Positions 5,967 to 12,866 of a DNA stretch of 15,138 nucleotides are shown here, piece by piece. Every line of letters begins with the position of its first letter. The stretch's first letter is position 1. Under the pieces are notes generated by a model that ran no database searches, had not been told where the DNA came from, and saw nothing but the letters and a program-made list of their open reading frames with translations. The translations under genes were made by a program, and so were the position numbers. The DNA lies in the NCBI GenBank assembly GCA_041629655.1, contig JBFKMV010000123.1:1-15138 (forward strand). The letters are read 5' to 3'. This DNA is from JBFKMV01 sp041629655 (GTDB taxonomy: Bacteria; Acidobacteriota; Polarisedimenticolia; Polarisedimenticolales; Polarisedimenticolaceae).

Positions 5967-6527
5967 TTGCAGCTCGAGGCATTGCTGGAGCGTTGCCGCC
6001 AGGGGGACGAGCTGGCCTGGGAGGCGCTGGTGCGCCAGCTCCAGGGGCGCGTCTACGGTCTCTGCCGGCACTACCTCCGGGATCCCGAGGAGGCCCGCGA
6101 CGTGGCCCAGGACATCTTCGTCCGCCTGTACCAGCGGCTCGACACCTTCCGCGGCGGCGAGACGTTCCTGCCCTGGCTGCTGCGGCTGGCGCGCAACGCC
6201 TGCATCGACCGCCTGCGCCGGATCAAGAGCCGCTCGCCGGCGGCGAGCGTGCCCGTCGAGGACGGGCCCGAGCTGCCCGCGACGGGGCCGTCGCCGGAGG
6301 AGCAGACCGAGGCCGAGGGTCGGCAACGCCTGGTCCAGCGCGCGATCGACCGGCTGAGCAGCAAGAACCGCGAGATCATCGTGCTCAAGGACATCCAGGG
6401 GCTGAAGCTGGAGGAGATCTCCGAGATGCTGGCGCTGCCGCTGGGCACGGTGAAGTCCCGCTCGAACCGGGCACGGATCGAGCTCGCCCGCCAGGTGCGG
6501 GCGCTCGACCCGTCGTACGGAGTCTGA
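5967..6527 (+). CDS. ECF-type RNA polymerase sigma factor
   Basis: From the TTG start this is a 186-residue extracytoplasmic-function sigma factor. Region 2 spans about 14-85 and includes DPEEARDVAQDIFVRLYQRL and TFLPWLLRLARNACIDRLRR, the core-binding and -10 recognition helices. An acidic linker follows (about 90-120). Region 4 (about 128-180) has LSSKNREIIVLKDIQGLKLE and LALPLGTVKSRSNRARIEL, the helix-turn-helix that reads the -35 element. The length is normal for the family. The next gene, one base downstream, encodes a zinc-finger protein and is the expected anti-sigma factor, so the activity is probably held off until a signal is sensed. No typical bipartite ECF promoter could be assigned upstream, so autoregulation is unproven. 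Confidence 0.94.
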   Translation: MQLEALLERCRQGDELAWEALVRQLQGRVYGLCRHYLRDPEEARDVAQDIFVRLYQRLDTFRGGETFLPWLLRLARNACIDRLRRIKSRSPAASVPVEDGPELPATGPSPEEQTEAEGRQRLVQRAIDRLSSKNREIIVLKDIQGLKLEEISEMLALPLGTVKSRSNRARIELARQVRALDPSYGV

Positions 6528-6528
6528 G

Positions 6529-7380
6529 ATGGTGTGCCGCACGTTCGAGGAGCTGCTCGAGGCGCTGCTCGCGGGAACCCTCGACCCCGCGACGGCCGAG
6601 GCGCTGGCGTCGCATCGCGACGGCTGCGCGCGCTGTCGCGAGCTGGAGGAACTCGTTCGCGCGGAGCCGCACGGCGACGACGACGCGCCGCCCGCGGACT
6701 TCGTCTCGGGCGTGCTGGCACGAACCAGCGGCGAAGCCTGCACCCGGGCCGCCGGAATGCTCCCCGATCATGTCGACGGCCGGTCGGACCCCGCCGAGGC
6801 CGAGCTGCTCGAGGGCCACCTGTCCGGCTGCGCGCCCTGTCGCGGGCTCGAGGTCGCGCTGGCTGCGCTCGCGGTAGACCTCCCGCGGCTGGCCGAGATC
6901 CGGCCCGACGAACGATTCGTGGACGACGTGCTGGCGCGCACCGTGCCCTGGCGCCGCCGCTTCGCGCGCGACCTCGCTCGCCGCTGGCAGGCCCTGCTGG
7001 CGCGGCCGCGGCTGGCCTGGGAGGGCGCCTACCTCGGCGCGCTGCTGCTGGCCGTGCTGGTCGGAACGCCTGGCTCGCCGCTGGCAAGCCTGCCGGCCGT
7101 GGCGCTGGAGCTGGCGCGGGTCAACCCGGTGGAGAAGCTGGAGGCCCCCGTGGCGACGATCGAGGGTGAGATCTCGACCGCCATCGGAACCGGCTGGAAG
7201 GTCACCAGGACCCGCATCGCGGGGGCGCAGCGCGGCATGCTGACCGGCGCCACCGAGACCTTCCAGGATCTGCGGCGCGATCTGGGAACCCTGTGGCAGC
7301 GGCTTGCGTCAGAGGAGGCGAGCGCCGACACGGATCGCGCGGCGCCGGAACCCGAAGCGACCGAGGGAGAGCAGTCATGA
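6529..7380 (+). CDS. anti-sigma factor with two zinc-finger units
   Basis: This 283-residue protein has two copies of a zinc anti-sigma unit: C3 with H29xxxC33xxC36, and C71 with H97xxxC101xxC104. Each copy is followed by FVxxVLART (58-66 and 130-138), so a unit of roughly 65 residues appears to be tandemly duplicated. A basic segment (WRRRFARDLARRW) precedes a hydrophobic stretch at about 163-180 (AYLGALLLAVLVG), a probable single membrane anchor, and about 100 residues lie beyond it. Known zf-HC2 proteins bind and inhibit their cognate ECF sigma; two fingers is more than the usual one. The gene starts one base after the sigma stop, with GGAG at 6519-6522, and overlaps the next gene by four bases. 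Binding to the neighbouring sigma factor is inferred from position. Confidence 0.85.
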   Translation: MVCRTFEELLEALLAGTLDPATAEALASHRDGCARCRELEELVRAEPHGDDDAPPADFVSGVLARTSGEACTRAAGMLPDHVDGRSDPAEAELLEGHLSGCAPCRGLEVALAALAVDLPRLAEIRPDERFVDDVLARTVPWRRRFARDLARRWQALLARPRLAWEGAYLGALLLAVLVGTPGSPLASLPAVALELARVNPVEKLEAPVATIEGEISTAIGTGWKVTRTRIAGAQRGMLTGATETFQDLRRDLGTLWQRLASEEASADTDRAAPEPEATEGEQS

Positions 7381-7970
7381 ACCCGACCCAAGACGAACGA
7401 AGTCACGAACCGGGCGCCGCCCCGGCAACACCCTACTCCGCTCCTCCGCCGCCCGCCGCGCCACCCGCCGCCGCCCCGCGCGTCGGGGCACAGGACGCGC
7501 GCTCGAAGTCGCCGGCGCTGGCCTGCATGCTCTCGCTGATGCCGGGACTGGGCCAGGTCTACGTCGGCTACTACGCGCGCGGCTTCGTCCATGCGATCGT
7601 GGTGGCCAGCCTGATCACGCTGCTGGCGACGGGCGACTTGGACGAGCTGACCCCGCTGGCCGGGTTCTTCCTGGCCTTCTTCTGGCTCTACAACGTGATC
7701 GACGCCGGTCGCCGCGCCTCGTTCTACAACCAGCTCCTCGCCGGTGGGAGCGAGCCGGACCTGCCCAGCGATGTCGCGTTGCCCGGCCTGCAGGGCTCGA
7801 TCACGGGCGGGCTGCTGCTGATCGGCGTCGGCACGCTGCTGCTGCTGCACACCAAGCTCGACATGTCGATCAAGTGGGTCGTGGACTGGTGGCCCGTGGT
7901 GCCGATCCTGATCGGCGTGGGTCTGCTGGCCAAGGCGATCCAGGAGCGCTCGCCCGCCAAGCCGGAGTGA
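7377..7970 (+). CDS. polytopic membrane protein with LiaF-like C-terminal membrane region
   Basis: This 197-residue protein begins with a Pro/Ala-rich cytoplasmic tail (about 14-36). It then has probable membrane helices at about 48-64, 70-86, 93-108, 141-158 and 169-186. The motif LMPGLGQVYVGYYARG near 54-69 is common in small TM2-like membrane proteins. The last two helices with WWPVVPILIG between resemble the membrane region of LiaI/LiaF envelope-stress proteins (DUF5668-like). The ATG at 7377 overlaps the anti-sigma stop (ATGA), placing it in the sigma/anti-sigma operon. It may sense or respond to membrane stress, but no enzyme motif is present and the function is unproven. The start is the first ATG after an alanine/arginine-rich out-of-frame reading of the anti-sigma gene. 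Confidence 0.82.
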   Translation: MNPTQDERSHEPGAAPATPYSAPPPPAAPPAAAPRVGAQDARSKSPALACMLSLMPGLGQVYVGYYARGFVHAIVVASLITLLATGDLDELTPLAGFFLAFFWLYNVIDAGRRASFYNQLLAGGSEPDLPSDVALPGLQGSITGGLLLIGVGTLLLLHTKLDMSIKWVVDWWPVVPILIGVGLLAKAIQERSPAKPE

Positions 7971-7995
7971 CAATTCCCCGCTCCGGACCTAGATT
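7967..7995 (+). promoter_or_regulatory. candidate sigma70-type promoter of the Ser/Thr kinase gene
   Basis: GTGACA (7967-7972, overlapping the stop of the membrane protein gene) and TAGATT (7990-7995) are 17 bases apart. That is five of six and four of six matches to the consensus at ideal spacing. The kinase start lies 36 bases after the -10 element. Confidence 0.5.
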
Positions 7996-8030
7996 CGGCC
8001 CCGGCGGCGCCGTGCCGCCGGGACGCACCC

Positions 8031-9896
8031 GTGATACCGGAACCGTCAGGCCCGCGCACGATCGGACGCTACCGGCTGGAGCACCGGCTCGGCCGGGGCG
8101 GGATGGCCGAGGTGTACCGCGCGGTCGACACCCGGCTAAACCGCACGGTGGCGATCAAGATGATCCTGCCCTCGCTCGCCGCGCAACCGCAGTTCATCGA
8201 GCGGTTCCTGCGCGAGGCCCGGGCGGTGGCGGCGCTGGAACATCCCAACATCCTGCCGATCTATGACTTCGGCGAGCATTCCGGGGCCCCGTACCTGGTG
8301 ATGCCGTACCTCGAGGGCGGAAGCCTCGCGCGCTACATCGGACTGTCGGGCCTGCCGCCGCACCAGGTCGCCGAGTGGATCGCCGAGCTCGCCGCCGCGC
8401 TCGACGCCGCGCACCGGGCCGGGGTGCTGCACCGCGACGTCAAGGCGGCCAACGTGCTGCTGGGACGCGACGAGCGGCCGGTGCTGTCGGACTTCGGCAT
8501 TGCGCGCATGGTCGGGGAGACCTCGGACCTGACCGCCAGCGGGGTGTTGCTGGGCACGCCGTCCTACATGGCGCCGGAGCTGGCCCGCGGCGAGCGCGCT
8601 TCGCGCTCGACCGACCTGTACGCGCTGGCGGTGCTGGCCTACGAGATGCTGACCGGCTCGCCCCCGTTCTCCGGCGAGAACCCGGTCGCCGTGTTGCACC
8701 AGCACGTCACGCAGCCCGTGCCGCCGATCACCGCGCGCGTGCCGTGGCCGGCCGGCGACGTGGACGCGGTGTTCGAGCGCGCGCTGGCCAAGCAGCCCGA
8801 CCGCCGCCAGCCGAGCTGCGGGGCGCTGGCGCGGGAGCTGCGCGCCGCGTTGGCGCCCGCGGCCGAGCCGCCTCCGACGCCGGCGCCGACGCGTGCCGCC
8901 GCCCTTCCCGCCCCGCCCGGCCCTGCCCCGCGCCCGGCCCGCACGCTCGGCCTGGCGGCGCTGGCGCTGGCGCTGGGGCTCTCGGCAGCATGGCTGCTGC
9001 GCAGCGGTGACGGCGAACGGGCCACCGGGCCGAACCGCCCGAAGCCGGAACCGCCGCCCGTCGAGACCGTGGTCGACGCCGCGCCTGCCGCACCGGTTCC
9101 CACGCCCGTGGAGGAACCGCCGCTCGACTCGGCACCGGTCGCCTCCGTCCCCGCGCCCGCGGCGCCGGTCGACCCGGAACCGGTGCCGCAGGCGACGGCT
9201 ACCGCGGCGGACGTCCGCGACGCGCTCCAGCCGCTGCTCCGGCAGCTGCGGCGGCCACGGCTGCTCGGCGCGGCCGACTTCGCGGAGCTGGCGCAACGGG
9301 CCGGCGACGCGCTGGGCGCGCGGCCGGGACAGCCGGAGCCGAGCGCGATGCTGGCCTGGGCGCGCGGGGGCCTGGCCTACGTCGACGGGGACGACGCGGC
9401 GGCGCGCCGGGAGATCGAGCGGGCCCGCGAGGCGCTCGTGGGCGCCGACGGAGACGTCAAGCCGCCCGCGTGGCTGTCGTCCGGCGGCCGGGCGCCCGCC
9501 GAGCTTGCGGACTGGGAGCTGGCGTTGATCTTCGGCGACGCACGCCGGGAGGGACTGGGACACGTCGAGACCCGGCTCCGCCAACGGCCGGGCGACGTCC
9601 GCGCATGGTTCGTCCGGGCGCAGCTGCTGCACGTCCACGGTCGTCACGACCAGGCGGCCGAGAGCGCCCGCGCGATCCACCGCCGCCTGTCCGCAGCGGG
9701 GAACGGCGCCGCCGCGGAGGTCGCGATGTTCCTCGGCGACGAGCTGACCGAGCTGGGCCGCCCCGACGGGGCGCGCGCGGCCTATCGCGCGGCGTGCGAG
9801 GCCGGTCTTTCGTCCGCGTGCCGGCGCGCCGCGGCGCTCGGCGACGAGGGTGCGGAAGCGAGCCGGCCGTTCCGCCGGGCCCGCCGTCGGCGCTGA
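8031..9896 (+). CDS. transmembrane Ser/Thr protein kinase with extracytoplasmic C-terminal domain
   Basis: This 621-residue Hanks-type kinase shows the Gly loop GRGGMAEV (21-28), catalytic lysine K43, E62, HRDVKAANVLL (D136), DFG (154-156) and APE (181-183). All key residues are present, so it should be active. A Pro/Ala-rich linker (about 277-303) leads to one membrane helix (about 305-323). A second Pro/Ala/Val-rich stretch (about 335-390) and an Ala/Arg-rich, repeat-like helical domain (about 390-605) follow. The C-terminal part, including AEVAMFLGDELTELGRPDGA, recalls TPR/Sel1 helices but was not assigned to a family. The GTG start sits ten residues before the conserved kinase beginning and has only a weak ribosome site. 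Its position after the sigma/anti-sigma operon suggests a shared signalling role, but the substrates are unknown. Confidence 0.95.
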   Translation: MIPEPSGPRTIGRYRLEHRLGRGGMAEVYRAVDTRLNRTVAIKMILPSLAAQPQFIERFLREARAVAALEHPNILPIYDFGEHSGAPYLVMPYLEGGSLARYIGLSGLPPHQVAEWIAELAAALDAAHRAGVLHRDVKAANVLLGRDERPVLSDFGIARMVGETSDLTASGVLLGTPSYMAPELARGERASRSTDLYALAVLAYEMLTGSPPFSGENPVAVLHQHVTQPVPPITARVPWPAGDVDAVFERALAKQPDRRQPSCGALARELRAALAPAAEPPPTPAPTRAAALPAPPGPAPRPARTLGLAALALALGLSAAWLLRSGDGERATGPNRPKPEPPPVETVVDAAPAAPVPTPVEEPPLDSAPVASVPAPAAPVDPEPVPQATATAADVRDALQPLLRQLRRPRLLGAADFAELAQRAGDALGARPGQPEPSAMLAWARGGLAYVDGDDAAARREIERAREALVGADGDVKPPAWLSSGGRAPAELADWELALIFGDARREGLGHVETRLRQRPGDVRAWFVRAQLLHVHGRHDQAAESARAIHRRLSAAGNGAAAEVAMFLGDELTELGRPDGARAAYRAACEAGLSSACRRAAALGDEGAEASRPFRRARRRR

Positions 9897-9902
9897 GACC
9901 GC

Positions 9903-9934
9903 GCGCCCGGATTCGACCCGGGGCGCCGTTTTTT
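9903..9934 (+). terminator. rho-independent terminator of the kinase gene
   Basis: GCGCCC (9903-9908) pairs with GGGCGC (9921-9926), with GG/CC pairs continuing inside a small bulge and a loop of about seven bases. A run of six T follows at 9929-9934. It begins seven bases after the kinase stop. This is the only hairpin in the window with a real T tract. Confidence 0.72.
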
Positions 9935-9966
9935 GCGGCCTCCGCCCGCGCGGCCGGGACCGCTGC

Positions 9967-9996
9967 TTGACGCCGGCCCTCCACCCCCCATGTTTT
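9967..9996 (+). promoter_or_regulatory. weak candidate promoter of the small membrane protein gene
   Basis: TTGACG (9967-9972) is a good -35 match. The best -10 at a usable distance is TGTTTT (9991-9996, 18-base spacing), a poor match inside a locally AT-rich patch. The gene follows a terminator and so needs its own promoter. Confidence 0.28.
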
Positions 9997-10039
9997 AGGA
10001 CAGGAACTTGCGAACCGCGGGGGGATACGGGACGGTGCG

Positions 10040-10396
10040 ATGAAGAACTTGCTGGTCGGTATCGTCGTCGTCGTGCTCGGGTTGCTGGCGTACAACTACG
10101 TCACGACCGGTGAGGTCTCGCTGACCGCCGCCTTCACGCTCAGCGCCGAGGAGCAGCAGGTGCGGGAGCTGGAGCGGGACCTGCACGCGACGATCAAGAG
10201 CTTCAACGAGGCCGGGCGCACGGCGGGTCTCGCCGGTGTCGACATGACCGCCGACGCGGACGCGGCGCGCCGCACGGTCCTGCAGATCAAGAAAGAGGTC
10301 AAGGCGCTCCAGAAGCGCCTGACCGAGGACGGCGCCAAGCGCCGCGCGGCCGAGCTGGCCGCCGAGGTCGACAAGTTCGTCGCGGAGCTGCGCTAG
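10040..10396 (+). CDS. small membrane-anchored helical protein of unknown function
   Basis: This 118-residue protein has an N-terminal hydrophobic segment at 3-19 (LLVGIVVVVLGLLAYNY) with a short basic start, so it is an uncleaved anchor or a signal-anchor. The rest is highly charged and helix-prone, with heptad-like stretches at about 36-58 (AEEQQVRELERDLHATIKSF) and 74-117 (IKKEVKALQKRL, AAELAAEVDKFVAEL), suggesting a coiled coil projecting from the membrane. There is no Cys and no recognisable catalytic motif. It lies between a terminator and the polymerase gene, alone on its transcript or with polB 45 bases downstream. I do not recognise the family. Codon use matches the neighbours, which supports a real gene. 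Confidence 0.75.
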   Translation: MKNLLVGIVVVVLGLLAYNYVTTGEVSLTAAFTLSAEEQQVRELERDLHATIKSFNEAGRTAGLAGVDMTADADAARRTVLQIKKEVKALQKRLTEDGAKRRAAELAAEVDKFVAELR

Positions 10397-10429
10397 CGCC
10401 CCTTCCGCAACCTCCCGCCCGGGTCCGGC

Positions 10430-10435
10430 CATAAT
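10430..10435 (+). promoter_or_regulatory. -10-like element immediately before the polymerase gene
   Basis: CATAAT is a five of six match to the -10 consensus and ends only six bases before the ATG at 10442. No ribosome site is visible, so transcription from here would give a leaderless or near-leaderless message. No good -35 lies at the usual distance. Confidence 0.35.
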
Positions 10436-10441
10436 GGTCCG

Positions 10442-12760
10442 ATGGCGCGCGGATTCGTACTCCAGCCGACCTGGCGCACCGAGGCCGGCCGCCCCGTGGT
10501 GCAGCTCCACGGCAAGCTCGAGTCGGGCCGGGCGTTCCTCGTCCGTGACCGGCGCAGCGCGCCGCACTTCTTCGTGCGCGAGGCCGACGTCGAGCCGGCG
10601 CGGCGCCTCGGGGCGCGCGCGAGGGCCGAGCGGCCGCCGCGTCGGACCCTGCGCGGAGAGCCTCTATCGCGCGTCGAGCTGGAACGCCCGCAGGACGCTC
10701 CGCCGCTGCGCGAGCGACTGGAGAACGCCGGCATCCGCACCTTCGAGGCCGACGTCCGGTTCGCCTATCGCTACCTGATCGACCGCGGGATCCGCGGCTC
10801 GATCGAGATCCGCGGCGAGCCGCGCCGCACGGACGAAGTCCCGCTCGTGTACGACGACCCCGAGACCGGGCCGGCGGACTGGACGCCGGAGCTGTCGGTG
10901 CTGTCGCTCGACATCGAGACCGATCCGCGCGCGCGGCGGCTGCTCTCGGTCGCCCTGGTGGGATGCGGGGTCGCGGAGGTGCTGCTGCTGACCCCGCCCG
11001 GCGCCCCGTGCCCGGAAGGCGCGCGTCCCTGCCCGACCGAGCGGGCGCTGCTCGAGGAGCTGATGCGCCGCGTCCGGGAGATCGACCCGGACGTGCTGAC
11101 CGGGTGGCACGTGGCGGGGTTCGACCTGGCCGTGCTGGAGCGGCTCGCCGGCAGCCACGGGCTGCGCCTCGAGCTCGGCCGCGGGCCCGGCGCGCTGCGG
11201 CTGCGGCGCGGCGACGGCTTCCGCGGCACGACCCGGGCCGAGCTGCCGGGACGGCTGGTGCTGGACGGCATCGACCTGCTGCGCGGCGCCTTCCTGCGCT
11301 TCGAGAGCTACGCGCTCGACGCGGTGGCCCGCGAGGTGCTGGGCCAGGGCAAGACGATCACCGGCCGCCACCGCGCGGAGGCGATCCTGAAGGCCTTCGA
11401 GAGCGACCGTCCGGGGCTGGTGGAGTACAACCTCAACGACGCGCGGCTGGTGCTCGAGATCCTGGAACGGCTGCACCTGGTCGAGCTGGCCGTCGAGCGC
11501 AGCCGGCTCACCGGGATGCCCCCCGACCGGGTCGCCGCCAGCATTGCCTCGTTCGATTTCCTGTACCTGTCGGAGCTCCATCGCCGCGGGATCGTCGCGC
11601 CGTCCGTGCGCGCTCGCGCGGGCGGCGGGGAACCGGCCAGCGGCGGCCACGTGCTCGAGCCGCTGCCGGGCCTGTACCGCAACGTGCTGATGCTCGACTT
11701 CAAGAGCCTCTACCCGAGCCTGATCCGCACGTTCCAGATCGATCCGCTGGGCCACCTCCCCTCGCCCGGGCCGGACGACGATCCGATCGTGGCGCCCAAC
11801 GGCGCGGCCTTCCGCCGCGAGCCGGGGATCCTGCCGCGGATGCTCGACGAGCTGTTCCCCCGCCGCGAGGCGGCCAAGGCGCGCGGCGACCGCGCCGCCA
11901 GCCAGGCGATCAAGATCCTGATGAACTCGTTCTACGGCGTGCTGGGCACGCCGGCCTGCCGGTTCGCCTCCCCGGCGCTGGCCAACGCGATCACGGGCTT
12001 CGGGCGCGAGATGCTGCTGGAGTCGAAGCGGCGGATCGAGCGCCGCGGCTTCCGCGTGCTGTACGGCGACACCGACAGCCTGTTCGTCGAGTCGAAGCTC
12101 GACGATCCGGCGGCGGCACGCGAGCTGGGCGCGCGGCTGGTCCACGAGCTGAACCTGGAGCTGGCGCGGTACGTCGGCCGCACGTGGCGCGTGGAGAGCC
12201 GGCTCGAGCTGGAGTTCGAGCGGCTGTACCTGCGGCTGCTGTTGCCGGCGCTGCGCCACGGCACCACCGGCGCGCGCAAGCGGTACGCGGGCCTGGTCGA
12301 GGAGCAGGGCCGGCGGCAGGTCGTGTTCACCGGGCTCGAGGCGGTGCGGCGGGACTGGACGGAGCTGGCTCGTCGGGCCCAACGGGAGCTCTACCAGCGC
12401 CTGTTCCTCGACCGACCGGTGGAGGACTACCTGCGCGGGCTCGTCGAGGATCTCCGCGCCGGCAGACTCGACGATCTGCTGGTCTATCGCAAGGCGCTGC
12501 GGAAGGACCCCGAGGCCTACACCGCCTCGACCCCGCCGCACGTCGCCGCCGCGCGCAAGCTGCGCGGGCGACCCGGCCGCGTGGTGGCCTACGTGATGAC
12601 CGTCGACGGCCCGGAGCCGGCGCGCGAGCGCAGCTCGGCGCTCGACCACGAGCACTATGTGCAGAAACAGCTCCGCGCCGTCGCCGAGCCCGTGCTGACC
12701 CTGCTGGGGCTCGATTTCGACCGCGTGATCGGCGACGACACACAGCTTTCGCTGTTCTGA
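10442..12760 (+). CDS. polB: family B DNA polymerase (DNA polymerase II)
   Basis: This 772-residue enzyme is close to the 783 of E. coli Pol II and collinear with it. In the exonuclease domain Exo I is DIE (D157, E159), Exo II is GWHVAGFDL (F227, D228) with His223 where Asn is usual, and Exo III is Y329-N-L-N-D333. In the polymerase domain motif A is DFKSLYPSLIRTFQIDP (D419 onward), motif B is KILMNSFYGVLG (K491, Y498) and motif C is YGDTDS (D543, D545). RKRYAG follows in the thumb-side region. The C-terminus TQLSLF fits the beta-clamp binding consensus. It would act in repair, replication restart and translesion synthesis. The ATG has no clear ribosome site and lies just after a -10-like element. 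No LexA-type box was recognised. Confidence 0.96.
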   Translation: MARGFVLQPTWRTEAGRPVVQLHGKLESGRAFLVRDRRSAPHFFVREADVEPARRLGARARAERPPRRTLRGEPLSRVELERPQDAPPLRERLENAGIRTFEADVRFAYRYLIDRGIRGSIEIRGEPRRTDEVPLVYDDPETGPADWTPELSVLSLDIETDPRARRLLSVALVGCGVAEVLLLTPPGAPCPEGARPCPTERALLEELMRRVREIDPDVLTGWHVAGFDLAVLERLAGSHGLRLELGRGPGALRLRRGDGFRGTTRAELPGRLVLDGIDLLRGAFLRFESYALDAVAREVLGQGKTITGRHRAEAILKAFESDRPGLVEYNLNDARLVLEILERLHLVELAVERSRLTGMPPDRVAASIASFDFLYLSELHRRGIVAPSVRARAGGGEPASGGHVLEPLPGLYRNVLMLDFKSLYPSLIRTFQIDPLGHLPSPGPDDDPIVAPNGAAFRREPGILPRMLDELFPRREAAKARGDRAASQAIKILMNSFYGVLGTPACRFASPALANAITGFGREMLLESKRRIERRGFRVLYGDTDSLFVESKLDDPAAARELGARLVHELNLELARYVGRTWRVESRLELEFERLYLRLLLPALRHGTTGARKRYAGLVEEQGRRQVVFTGLEAVRRDWTELARRAQRELYQRLFLDRPVEDYLRGLVEDLRAGRLDDLLVYRKALRKDPEAYTASTPPHVAAARKLRGRPGRVVAYVMTVDGPEPARERSSALDHEHYVQKQLRAVAEPVLTLLGLDFDRVIGDDTQLSLF

Positions 12761-12866
12761 CCTTACCGACCGGGTTCATCCACTTCGCAGCTACCGCTCG
12801 CGCGCTGGCTCCACGGACAATGGTCCGCACACCGCGGCCCGGGCGACGGCGTCGGGGAGGTCAGGC

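Noticed and set aside
10664..12655. Minus-strand open frame of 663 codons opposite polB
   Set aside because: Antisense shadow: no domain-like sequence, while the plus strand has every family B polymerase motif.
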